From Symsagittifera roscoffensis (taxonomy: Eukaryota; Xenacoelomorpha; Acoela; Convolutidae), in assembly GCF_963678635.1 (NCBI RefSeq), contig NC_087063.1, positions 47,486,684 to 47,550,683 on the forward strand: a stretch of DNA of 64,000 nucleotides, given 5' to 3'. The position numbers and the translations under genes are program-made. Of the stretch, positions 8,924 to 18,431 are shown one piece after another; the first letter of the stretch is position 1, and each line of letters begins with the position of its first letter. Below the pieces are notes generated by a model. That model searched no databases. It saw only the letters and a program-made list of their open reading frames with translations, and had not been told where the DNA came from.

Positions 8924-11900
8924 AAGCCGCACAACAACATATGGTTGTACTTGTCACCAAGGCTGTGCACCTTGGGTGAGGACGCGTTCGAGCACGCGCC
9001 GGCAGTGATAAAGGAGATACACGTGTACCTGAAAAACCTGTTTGATGCCCGGGAGTTAACTGGGGGCATGATGTTGAAACTAATGCAGGACGTAAACACG
9101 ATGTCACTGGACAAGTTCCAAGCTGACGTGCTAGCCACGAGGGCACAGTACGAACGATCGGATGCTATCTTGGGAGGAATGGGAGTGGGATGGAGGCCAT
9201 CCTTCCTATCGACGTGCTATCCTAGGGCATCCCGGAACTTGATTGCGAGTTTTGTCAGAGACATCAGGAAGTTATCGATTGGCCTGGTATTAGCCTTGTA
9301 CGTGACATTTGGTCACGACAATTTCGTGAAGGGGCCGGCGAATCTCTTCACCCAAGCGTTAGCCGATTTGAGATTGGATGGACTCCTGACTCTGATTGCT
9401 ATGACCTACGGTCGACTGGGTGATTTGCTTGTGCTGTTACGTTACCCCGAACAACTACAGGGACCCAGTCGTGAGTTCAATGCACAGTTGGAAACCGCCT
9501 CGCTCAAGAAGATGAAAGACTGGAGGACTCTCCTGCTCCAATATCTTTTACAGCAGAACAGAAGCGTGCGGATCGATCCGTTGGCTCTGATTCACGGACT
9601 GCGGGAATTAGTCACGGTGGTGTATGGACCGGTGATGTCCTTCGTGTTCCCGGACGTGCAAGTCGAGGCATACAGGAATTCGGTGTTATACGTCAACCTG
9701 GTCTCAGTCGTGGACTGTTCCGTGCTGAACTGGGTAGAGCAGAGGGAGTTGAGAGGGCTGGCCAGTGACGATAGGCTGTTCGGAAGAATAGCGGAGCCAG
9801 GTTGGATGTTGATGGATTTCAACAACCACTTCAAGTGCCGAATGGGCCGTGAGGAACTTTCTCACATCCAGTTCAACCCGAAGCTTTGGAACTTAAGACC
9901 AGTAGTGAAGGATACGGGAGCGGCCATGGGAGTGCCACTCTTACCAGAAGCCTATGCACACGCCAAAGAGAACCAGCAAGCGTGGCTATCTGGGTCCAGG
10001 CCGCTGCCGGACCAATGCCCTCGATATCCACCGATAAGGAGGATGTTGTTGGGAGTCACATCTCCCATCATTGCCCCTCGCATCGGAGCAGCTCGTGACG
10101 CAGAGAAGAGAATGTTGAAGTGGAGTGAAGGGATGGAGCCGCGCTTCATCGGATGGAATGTGGCAGCCGCGCACACATTCGACTTCTCATTTCCTGATGC
10201 TTGGAGTAGGAAGAAGATCAAGGCACTACCTTCCAGGAGACCAGAGGTCTCGGCCGAAATGTGGAACGAAGTGTATTCTCCCACGGATGACTTATCAAGA
10301 CTGAAGTGGTCAGGAGAAGTGAAGGTAGTGATGATGGAAGTGGCAAAGGAGAGCAGAGGGGGCTCATATATAATGATAGAGGACCTAGCACCACATGGCG
10401 AGGAATCTGTAGAATTCCTGGTGAATGATGAGTTGTTTTATCATGCAGGTGACATGACCGTACCGGCTCGGCCGGACTCGGGCACTGACTCACGACAAGG
10501 ACCTTCAGGACCCAGGCCGAAACCTGATGCAGGTGATGATGATTTGATGGATCATGACGACAACGATACCGAGGGAAAGACGGGAAAACCGGGTGAGACG
10601 GATCTGGGAGCGTTAGAGAGAGACTTGCTAGAATACCGGTTTAGTGAAGACGACGATGGGGAAGTCGACGGGAGTCTATTGCTAATGACGCCATCGTCTT
10701 TCATGTCCCCTACAAAGGAGGCGTCGGCCGACTTATCCCCGATAGACCCAATAAGCCAGGCGAGAGAGTACCAAAGCAGGGATCCGCAGAGATTGCTCCA
10801 TGAGTCACCAAGGAGGAGAAAAACCGAAGAATCAATGAGGGTATCCTTCCTGAGCACGTTGCCGGAAGAGGAATGGGAGAGATATCAGTGTGAGCTAGAA
10901 GGCAAGACAGGGACAACCTGGAGCCGAGTGAATTTCATGGAAAGATCATGGGACGTGATAAGGCGATATGGGACGCAGTCCATAATGAAGGTGGGATTGA
11001 ACCAACCCATCATGCGTGAGGTCCTGGAGAAAATAGTGAACTCCAGGGAGTCGGATGTTCTGACCGAGTCAGTAACAGAAGACAGTGCCGATGATCAGCA
11101 GGTTACAAAGAAATTACCTGTTAGACGAGCTAGGAAGGGGCTGAAGCGACTAAAAGGGAAAACAGGAAGTCGAGCCATGAACCCGAGAGTGGTGAAGTCG
11201 AGAGCCAGCGCAGTGGTGACCTCTTTAACGAGCGCAGGTCGCTCAGGCGAGAGCGGGCAAGGAGATAGTGCAACGCTGACAGGGGGAGAAAAGGAGAATC
11301 TGATACCCCCTATGCTCTTGGCAGGTCTGACCACGACTGCCGTAAGATCAAAGAAAACTGCACGAACCCTGGCAGACACTAAATTAGAGATGGAGATCAT
11401 CGGTCAATGTGGATCTGGAGGACTTGAAGATTACAGGCCCTCGCGGACCAACATAGCCAAATTGAAGCTGGAAGGACAACTCGACGTGGTCGAGTACAGT
11501 CGAGTTACTGTGCCAGAATCAGTCCACATGGGAGATCCAGCAGGAGGTTATGTGGAAATGTTGAAAGCGAGAAACTCCGCGAGAGGGCACCTGATGGATT
11601 GGAACGAGAAGCGAGCCATGCAGGAACATCTGAAAGAGCTCACGGAAAATTCGAACTTAAATCGAAAAGAATACGGCACGGTAATGTCCTCTGAAGCGAA
11701 CGAAGTCGGATTGGAAAAATTGCTAGAAATCTCCTGGAGGGCGGCCCTCCAGAAATACTTCGACGAGGCGATGCATGCACCTGCTACAGTGGCGGCATAC
11801 CTGGCTCATCCTTGCGTGAGAACTGATCTGCAAGTACGGTTGGCTTGGTGCTTGATGGGCATCAAGAGAGCGGAGTATGAAGCCAGTAATGATTCGAAAT

Positions 11901-14245
11901 CACGGGAACAGGAACTGGAGTTGATGGAAGCTCTGCGAGCGTTGATTTCGAAAGACGATTCTGCGATAGCATGGGCTAAGCGCAAGGATGCCCTTTGCTT
12001 TGTCAGGTTCGTGGTGGATCGTATCCCCACTCCTGTTTTGGGAGAATGCATAAAGATCATTCGGCAAAAGGGAGTTGATTGTGAAAGGAACTTCCTTAGG
12101 GCACTCCTGGAACTATATCAGGACATGCCATTGACTGTGCCAAGCAAGGAGTCGAATGACATGGAAAGCTATCGCAAGTTGGAAGAGGTGAGAAGATATT
12201 CCAACAAAGAATTGAAAGTGAGCCGGGAGTTGATTGAAGCGGTCAGAGGACAAAAAGAGTTTGCAACACTAGGGAAACTGAAGTCGTTCCAATATGTGTC
12301 TGGCATACCGGGGATGGCGTATAATCCCTTCGTGAATGAAGAAGCCAGGGAAGCGTACTTCGACTATGAGCAAGTCATAGTACTCAATTTCTGGGTCGAA
12401 CGTATTAAAGAAACAGGAATGCTGATGGTGGAACAACCCAAGCTGGGAATTATCTTGGAAGAACGAGTGGTCGAACCCTCGGTTCCCGAGCTAAAGGGGC
12501 AAGTGAGTTTTGATTGTGGTTCTTGGGACGGTCCCTTGAAAACCAGTCTAGTGACGATGTGGGAACTCATGAAGCCTTCTTGGTGTCCTCATCCTAATGC
12601 CGGTTTAATCTGGGACATGACGGCGGATATCACGTTAGACCTAGATGATGACGCGAGTTTACATGATCTGGCCATGATACATCATCTGCTGGCCATGAGA
12701 TTGACGAAGCGGAAGAGCAACCCATCCACGGAGCTGTCCGAGGAAGGTCCATCGAGTAATTGGTTGAAGCAAGGCACATGCTTGGCTCAACATAGTGGGA
12801 TGGAAGGACATGTTTGTAACCTGGGACACTGCCTGGTTACGCTGAGCGAGCAGCATCGGCAACTGGCACGATTGTACGGGAGATTGAGCATGTCGGATAA
12901 GATTGGCATGGAGTTGGTCGCGGACTGTCATGGGGTGACGGACGTAAATTTGATCACAGCCTTGGAATTTTGCAGCATGACGAGTTCGATTGAATCGCTT
13001 GAGCGCCTGGAGCGTGCCCATGAGCTAGTGACGTCCCTCAGCGTGGAAGTATTCCCTGGAGCATTGCAGACAGAGCAGAAGATCGGAGGCTGGAGAGAAG
13101 CTCTGGAGAACGAGATGAATCTGAAAGATAGTGAGGCCTATCATAAACCGACTGGTTCAAAATATCTGGTGGGTTCAAGCTCCGCACCATATTGCAGTAG
13201 TAGATATCCTACACACATGGTGGTGATGGATGCGAGGACACAGCAGGTGTTGATTGACCAACTTTTCTCTGTGCCAAAGTGCGTGAGGTTGGCCAGGATG
13301 TCGGAGAGGTCACATGATTTGTTGGCAAAGATCTTTCGGGCAGTCCCGAAGAGATCTGAAGGCGAGTTGCAAGATGTGGTGGGTGAAGGGTTTCTGAGAT
13401 TGAGTGAAGGCAATGTGAGTGAGTTCCAGAAACAGAAAGCGAGTGGAGCCTTACCCACTGAATTCCCCACAATAGAAGAAAAAGAAGACTTACACAGAAT
13501 TCTGATGGAGGTGGAACCGTTGCTGGGAGCCTCAGGGTATCGGACCCGAAGGAACATAGTGAGAACCCATGGGGAGTATCCTTGCCACTGCTTGGCGCAG
13601 ACGTTGTGGTACCCCAAACGCGGGAATCTGATGCTAGTATGGGACGTGGAGGAGTTGTACTCTACGGGGTTGCCCGATCAGAATCAACCGGTGTCAATCG
13701 TGGTGGTTAGTGCCATGCTGGCAGTGAGATGGCTGGAGGCTAACGCAGACACAAATGAGCAGGAGACGGCCGTGCCGACTCCTGAGCAGCTGAGCAACGT
13801 GAAGATGAGTCGTGAATTGGATCTTTTTAGAACCACCTGCAAGGTTCTGAGGATACCTAAAGCCATTGAAAGAATATGGTCAAGGCAAAGATTGATGCCT
13901 TGGTTCCGTGCAGTGATGACATCATGGATGTATGAACGCGCGAAGCGTCACATGTCGAGGAACACGGAAGCCTATCAATCTTTCCAGCTAGATATAGGAC
14001 CAGGAGCCTATAAGAGAGTATTCTTGACGCACAGAAACGCGGTCACCACAGCGGTGAAGCGGGTAGCTGGAGCGCCTTGTGTTACTGAAGATGAGAAGAA
14101 AGAGGTCTTAAAAGCTGACCTAGAACGAAATGTGAGCCTATGTCTTCACAACAGCTTTTGCAGGAACCGGGAGCAGAAGGTGAATGTGGACTTGCTACCT
14201 TGTTGCAAACCGAGGCTGTTGGAGCAGGAGAGTTGGGGCACGTGA
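8924..14245 (+). CDS. Accessory protein, C-terminal part after a single TAG (about 1,770 codons)
   Basis: The frame is identical to the preceding one and stays open from the TAG at 8921-8923 to the stop at 14243-14245. The pair is therefore one ~2,900-codon gene with one nonsense or read-through codon. No ATG is evident at the start of this part. Residues about 1-450 after the stop are helical and hydrophobic-rich without clear TM segments. Residues about 500-800 are acidic and basic low-complexity linker. A Cys/His cluster (CLAQH..HVCNLGHC, about 12780-12830) could bind a metal. The last ~380 residues form a compact domain that is also retained in copy B, ending with a Cys-rich stretch (CLHNSFCRN, PCC). 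I recognise no known family in this part. Confidence 0.72.
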   Translation, partial: KPHNNIWLYLSPRLCTLGEDAFEHAPAVIKEIHVYLKNLFDARELTGGMMLKLMQDVNTMSLDKFQADVLATRAQYERSDAILGGMGVGWRPSFLSTCYPRASRNLIASFVRDIRKLSIGLVLALYVTFGHDNFVKGPANLFTQALADLRLDGLLTLIAMTYGRLGDLLVLLRYPEQLQGPSREFNAQLETASLKKMKDWRTLLLQYLLQQNRSVRIDPLALIHGLRELVTVVYGPVMSFVFPDVQVEAYRNSVLYVNLVSVVDCSVLNWVEQRELRGLASDDRLFGRIAEPGWMLMDFNNHFKCRMGREELSHIQFNPKLWNLRPVVKDTGAAMGVPLLPEAYAHAKENQQAWLSGSRPLPDQCPRYPPIRRMLLGVTSPIIAPRIGAARDAEKRMLKWSEGMEPRFIGWNVAAAHTFDFSFPDAWSRKKIKALPSRRPEVSAEMWNEVYSPTDDLSRLKWSGEVKVVMMEVAKESRGGSYIMIEDLAPHGEESVEFLVNDELFYHAGDMTVPARPDSGTDSRQGPSGPRPKPDAGDDDLMDHDDNDTEGKTGKPGETDLGALERDLLEYRFSEDDDGEVDGSLLLMTPSSFMSPTKEASADLSPIDPISQAREYQSRDPQRLLHESPRRRKTEESMRVSFLSTLPEEEWERYQCELEGKTGTTWSRVNFMERSWDVIRRYGTQSIMKVGLNQPIMREVLEKIVNSRESDVLTESVTEDSADDQQVTKKLPVRRARKGLKRLKGKTGSRAMNPRVVKSRASAVVTSLTSAGRSGESGQGDSATLTGGEKENLIPPMLLAGLTTTAVRSKKTARTLADTKLEMEIIGQCGSGGLEDYRPSRTNIAKLKLEGQLDVVEYSRVTVPESVHMGDPAGGYVEMLKARNSARGHLMDWNEKRAMQEHLKELTENSNLNRKEYGTVMSSEANEVGLEKLLEISWRAALQKYFDEAMHAPATVAAYLAHPCVRTDLQVRLAWCLMGIKRAEYEASNDSKSREQELELMEALRALISKDDSAIAWAKRKDALCFVRFVVDRIPTPVLGECIKIIRQKGVDCERNFLRALLELYQDMPLTVPSKESNDMESYRKLEEVRRYSNKELKVSRELIEAVRGQKEFATLGKLKSFQYVSGIPGMAYNPFVNEEAREAYFDYEQVIVLNFWVERIKETGMLMVEQPKLGIILEERVVEPSVPELKGQVSFDCGSWDGPLKTSLVTMWELMKPSWCPHPNAGLIWDMTADITLDLDDDASLHDLAMIHHLLAMRLTKRKSNPSTELSEEGPSSNWLKQGTCLAQHSGMEGHVCNLGHCLVTLSEQHRQLARLYGRLSMSDKIGMELVADCHGVTDVNLITALEFCSMTSSIESLERLERAHELVTSLSVEVFPGALQTEQKIGGWREALENEMNLKDSEAYHKPTGSKYLVGSSSAPYCSSRYPTHMVVMDARTQQVLIDQLFSVPKCVRLARMSERSHDLLAKIFRAVPKRSEGELQDVVGEGFLRLSEGNVSEFQKQKASGALPTEFPTIEEKEDLHRILMEVEPLLGASGYRTRRNIVRTHGEYPCHCLAQTLWYPKRGNLMLVWDVEELYSTGLPDQNQPVSIVVVSAMLAVRWLEANADTNEQETAVPTPEQLSNVKMSRELDLFRTTCKVLRIPKAIERIWSRQRLMPWFRAVMTSWMYERAKRHMSRNTEAYQSFQLDIGPGAYKRVFLTHRNAVTTAVKRVAGAPCVTEDEKKEVLKADLERNVSLCLHNSFCRNREQKVNVDLLPCCKPRLLEQESWGT

Positions 14246-14552
14246 GCAAGAAAGGAAGAGAAGGAGAAAAAACTTGATTGTCTTTGTGTGTTAAAACTAA
14301 AACCAATCAACCAAGTTTTGATTATTGAACTTGTGAAACTTTCTGTTTTGATTTAGTTTGGTCAAACCAGACTTTGAAAATGTTGCAATTGTTAAAATTG
14401 TTGAAATTCTTGATTTTAGTTATGGCTATTTATGTACCTATTTATGAACCTAGGTGAGTATATTTACCTATTTATTCACGACTGAAGTTTTTAACCTGTG
14501 TAAGACACAAATTTACTGTGTGGCGACATGGTAAGTTTGAGTAAACTCGCTC
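14246..14552 (+). other. 3' untranslated spacer before the LTR, copy A
   Basis: About 300 bp of AT-rich DNA follow the accessory stop codon. It is alignable by eye with the corresponding minus-strand segment of copy B (18042-18431). No gene is seen. Confidence 0.5.
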
Positions 14553-14564
14553 GAGAAGGGTGGG
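14553..14564 (+). other. Polypurine tract, copy A
   Basis: GAGAAGGGTGGG lies immediately 5' of the LTR boundary. The equivalent GAAGAGGGAGG in copy B directly precedes a clean TGTTACATT LTR start. Polypurine tracts prime plus-strand DNA synthesis in LTR elements. Confidence 0.65.
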
Positions 14565-15866
14565 TAACTCAGTAACTTTCCTAGCCACAGAGTTTTTTAG
14601 TTTTAATATTGAAAGGACCGCATAAATGACTGATTATACTTGGTGAGTAATGTTAAGTTAATTTTAACGGGTGCGTGGCCGTGCCACGTCCCACTTTTTA
14701 ATCACAAGGAGCGAAAAGAAGTTTTATGGCAAGACGACGTAAGTAGTTCGAAAAAAATTTTTATCTAGGACACTCCTCATGGTGCAAATTTTGTGAAAAT
14801 GTTGAAAGGCAGTGAAATGTAATACGATGCCATTTGTGAACACGTAGTGAATTGAGGTGGGGTAGATAAATTTTATTTTCATATGCGATTTGTAAGATTG
14901 ATTACAGAAAACTGGATAACTACTTGACGATAACCCGGTGTTATGCGATCAATAGGGACATTGATGGGGACTGTCCGGGGAGTGTGTGCCATTCTGCCAG
15001 ACTGGCACAGCACAACCTTCCGGCGACGTAAAAAGAACGACTAAAGGACTTATTGACGAAAAAGCATTGCGAAGGAGGGTCGGAACATTCTAGAATTTTT
15101 ATTTTTAAAATTTCGATTGGAAGAAGAATATTTCTCAGAAATACGAAAAACGGCCATTTTGACTGAAAAAGTGACGAAAAGAAGAACAACGACAAATATT
15201 GTGAAAAACAGTCGTACAAGAGACGGAAAATACGAAGCCTCTTATCGTGGCAACAACGCACGATAAGACACTTGTCAGCGAATACTAGTGGAGAAGGAAG
15301 CTTCAGTGGGGAAGGAGTATTCCACGGAACCCTCCCGGGACGCAAATTAGGAGAGATAAGAGCGTTATCGCTGGAATATTACGGGAGCGGAGGCTTGGTC
15401 CCCCAGAGACTGTTTATGTGAAGGGACTGTATAAAACTGACTGTATAGCTACTTGGATGTCGTGAAACTTTAATTTAACACCGGTGTAACTTGATATTTT
15501 AGAATATGAGTAGCTAGAAAGAGGAAAGGGTCAATCCATCTCCAATGGATTTAATATAGAACTGTCACACAAAAACATGTTAAAATAGGTTGTTCGAGCC
15601 GTGTTTTTAATGACAATCACGTAGTCTGAGGATCCGAGACTCAGCTATGTGGTTGTGTTCGCATGTAAACGAAAGCTGATCAAAAGTCGTTTGACTGATG
15701 GCCTAAAAATAGTAACTTTTTACTTAGCCCTAGACAGACCAGAAAATCAACTGGCAAGGTCAAGACGGTGAAAAGCGAGTAGGATTAAGGTAACTGACGC
15801 CTGCCAGTCGTTAATAGGTTTTTTTTCTACGCTCCGTCGCTGTGTAGTATTTGGGCGAATGTTACA
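14565..15866 (+). repeat. 3' LTR of Gypsy copy A (about 1.3 kb)
   Basis: The LTR runs from just after the polypurine tract to the terminal ...GGGCGAATGTTACA at 15866. It shares landmarks in the same order with the copy B LTR: a GACTGTCCGGGGAGT block (14971), an AAATACGAAAAACGGCCATTTTG-like block, a TATA box (15430), an ATCCATCTCCAATGGAT-type block and the GTAGTCTGAGGATCCGAGACT block. Its 5' end (TAACTCAGTAACTTTCC) has diverged from TGTTACATT. Overall divergence from the copy B LTR is large, so the two belong to different subfamilies. Confidence 0.75.
15430..15436 (+). promoter_or_regulatory. Candidate LTR TATA box, copy A
   Basis: TATAAAA lies within the LTR. The copy B LTR has TATAAA on the minus strand at the homologous place (about 17142-17148), just 3' of the CTCGGGACGGAAAC block. 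Conserved position in two diverged LTRs supports a core promoter. Confidence 0.45.
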
Positions 15867-16695
15867 ATCTGATCATTCAATATATTGCAATCCCTGGCCC
15901 GTCGGCCATATTTGGAAGTTTGACCTTGAGGAATACGAACTACTTAATTTTGGGATGAAATTTAGTTTTTCAAAATTTGGAATCGAGCCTGTCAAGCCCA
16001 ACTTTCTCGCGAAAACTGAAAATCTCAGAAATACAAGATCAGAACGACCGAATAACAATCGCGGGAAAGTGGTCAATTTAAGCAGCGGGAAATTTCTATT
16101 CGCAATTTCCGACATCTAAATAATACGAGAGTAGAGCTATCCTAGCTTGATACAGAAAACAAAGAACATCGAAATTCAGTTGGAACAGAGTGAACCTTCG
16201 GTGGAAAGGTGGACAACCGAGGTGTCCCAATGGTCCAGAACCAAAACTCCATTCTCGAGATAAAACTTGTTCGATTAGAACTTATTGAATCAAACTTAAT
16301 TCTCCAATTATTCTCAAGTTGCTTACAAATTTAGTTACCTCTAATTCTCGAGTGTGCTGGTATGTGAGTACCCAATTTAATTTTCTTGAGTGTGTTTTAT
16401 GATTGTTATGTTGAGGTAAGGAGAGTTTTAGGTTGATCCATCTGAAATGGATCAAAGTTTCACTGTCTAATAAAAAGAAACTGTACGGATTGTTCCGACC
16501 CTGTTTTTAAAGGCGTTCGCGTATTTTGGGTATTTTGAGACCTGAGTATGGAGATGTTCTTATTTTCTAGAGTGGGGAGGGTATTTTGGTAGTGGCCTTT
16601 AAGCTGTAACAGGTTTTTAGTCTCATGTCGCAAGTGAACCGAATTGGCTCCGACCGTTCGAGTTATAAAAACACAAGAGATAGTGTCCCTGACTC
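15867..16695. repeat. DNA between the two elements, containing a further LTR-like fragment
   Basis: Part of this interval (about 16380-16560) repeats LTR landmarks in + orientation: a TTGATCCATCTGAAATGGATCAAA block followed by a TGTTCCGACCCTGTTTTTAAAGG block. This matches the order in the copy A LTR at 15530-15620. It is therefore at least partly a third, older LTR remnant into which copy B inserted. The rest (15867-16380) shows no coding sign. Confidence 0.5.
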
Positions 16696-18029
16696 TGTAA
16701 CATTCGCCCGGAAGATACATATCGACGGATAACAAAACTAAGTCTTAAGACGACTGGCTAGCGTCTAAACAGAGCTTTGATTGTTTTCACCGTCTCTACC
16801 AAGCCAGTACTTTTCGGTGGTCTTTCTTACATCGGTTCGACAAAAACGTTACTGTTCTCCGGCTTCGACCAGAACGCTCAAATTAACTGAATTAAATGCA
16901 AAAATAGTGAGCTCATGGCTGGGTCTCAGTATCCCCAGACCACGAGGTCACTCCTAAAAACAGGGCTACTACTTATTATATTACTATTGTTTTTGTTCAG
17001 TAGATAAAAATCATCATCTCCATCGAAGATGGATCAAACCTTTCCCCCCCAACTCTTAGCACCTCATCCTTGTCAAAACTAATCAAAATATCAGTTAAAT
17101 TCAAGTCAGGACATGACAGGATGCTAAAAGTTTATGTGAGTTTATAAAAGTTTCCGTCCCGAGACCCTTCCGGATTCTTGAATCCAGTGAATCAAGCTCC
17201 TTAAGTTCAATTTCACGCCAATCCGGAAGGCTGGTTCTCACCCTTCACCGTTGTTGGCAACGGCCTTGCAACTATTGTAGCAGCACAATAGTTGCAACTC
17301 GGAACGTTCTCTGCTATTCTGTAGTTCGTTGTCGTTTTCCAATCTCGATTTTCGTACTGTTCGCAATCGCAGATAAAGTTGTTCTCTTTTTTCACTCGTT
17401 TTCTGTTAAAATGGCCGTTTCAGCATTTCTCAGAAATGTGTCGTCATCATTCGAATTTTTGAAAATTTAAAATACCAGAATATTCCAGCCCTCACCGTTT
17501 GGCTAAACGTTCCAATAACACTCTTAATTCTTAAAAACCACCAATCCGGAAGGCTTGCTGCTAAAATTCCGAATTCTGCAGAGATTGCATTTTTCACAAT
17601 CTGGTCGAATGTCACATACTCCCCGGACAGTCCGGTCAATGTCCTCATTGAATCGCGCAATGTTCTAAATGGTTACAGTGTCATCGAACAGAATTTGCAA
17701 AATGCACGAAATTACTTTTATCTACGTCACATCGACTCACTGCAGAATATAAATGGCATCATACTACATCACTATAGCCTTCAAATTCTCTCATTAACCT
17801 GCACTTTGAGGACACAACCTAAGATAAAACATATTTTCTGACTTCCAGTGTCAATGTCCCGATTAAAACTTTTTCTCCTAGATTTAAAAGGTGTTGGCTT
17901 GCAGGACAGTCCTGCCAACCAACAAGCTAAAATTATCCTACTATGCTCCTTCCCTTCGGAAATTATGCTTGTTTATTGTCCTGAATATTAAAACTAAGAA
18001 ACTTTGTGGTTAGAAAGAACAATGTAACA
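16696..18029 (-). repeat. 3' LTR of Gypsy copy B (1,334 bp)
   Basis: On the minus strand it begins TGTTACATTG at 18029, directly after a polypurine tract, and ends ...GGGCGAATGTTACA at 16696, giving the usual TG...CA termini. It contains a TATA-like box near 17145, the GTCCGGGGAGT block near 17620 and the CTTCCGGATT motif several times (about 17165, 17221, 17527). The bases left of it (GACTC, 16691-16695) could be one half of a 5-bp target duplication, but the other side is rearranged. Confidence 0.85.
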
Positions 18030-18041
18030 ACCTCCCTCTTC
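18030..18041 (-). other. Polypurine tract, copy B
   Basis: On the minus strand GAAGAGGGAGGT abuts the LTR start TGTTACATT, the canonical arrangement for plus-strand priming. Confidence 0.75.
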
Positions 18042-18431
18042 GAGAGATTACTCAAGTCTTTCATGTCACCACAAAGTGATCAGTTTTCCTAAGTGATTAA
18101 AAACAGTCATGCAGGCTTGAATATTTAAATATACTCTTCTCTTCAGCCTTTCTAAATAAATAATAAGTGTCTCTAAAGCCACTTCTGCTAAAATCAAAAT
18201 GCAAATTTATAAATGCAACAATTTCAGAACTCAACAAAATGTTTCAGTTTTCAATTACAACTTGGTTGCTTGGTTTCTCACTTGAGTTTTTCACACACAT
18301 AAAACAATTCTGAGTTTTGACTTTTCTTCATCATTCCTTTGTTCCCTGCTTTTTTCGTCGTTTAGAAGTTCTAAAACTTCTACATTCTTCTAATTTTCTT
18401 TCTTGTTGCCTCTTGTTTTCTCGACCATTCG
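18042..18431 (-). other. 3' spacer before LTR, copy B
   Basis: This is AT-rich non-coding DNA between the accessory stop codon and the polypurine tract, collinear with 14246-14552 of copy A. No gene is seen. Confidence 0.5.

Larger units (their letters stand above)
1..15866 (+). mobile_element. Giant Ty3/Gypsy retrotransposon, copy A (3' part; 5' end lies outside the window)
   Basis: The order is reverse transcriptase, RNase H, integrase, C-terminal macro-like extension, a separate ~2,900-codon accessory frame, a polypurine tract (14553-14564) and an LTR ending in ...GAATGTTACA at 15866. RT-RH-INT order with a GPY/F module is diagnostic of Ty3/Gypsy. Gag, protease, primer-binding site and 5' LTR are outside the window. 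The same gene order is seen on the minus strand in copy B. Amino acids match closely between copies while DNA differs at many silent positions, so these are two old related lineages and not a recent duplicate. GC content is visibly higher than in the flanking host DNA. Confidence 0.9.

Noticed and set aside
10560-10860. Splitting the accessory frame into two genes at its acidic linker
   Set aside because: The frame is continuous and codon use does not change; low-complexity linkers are normal between domains.
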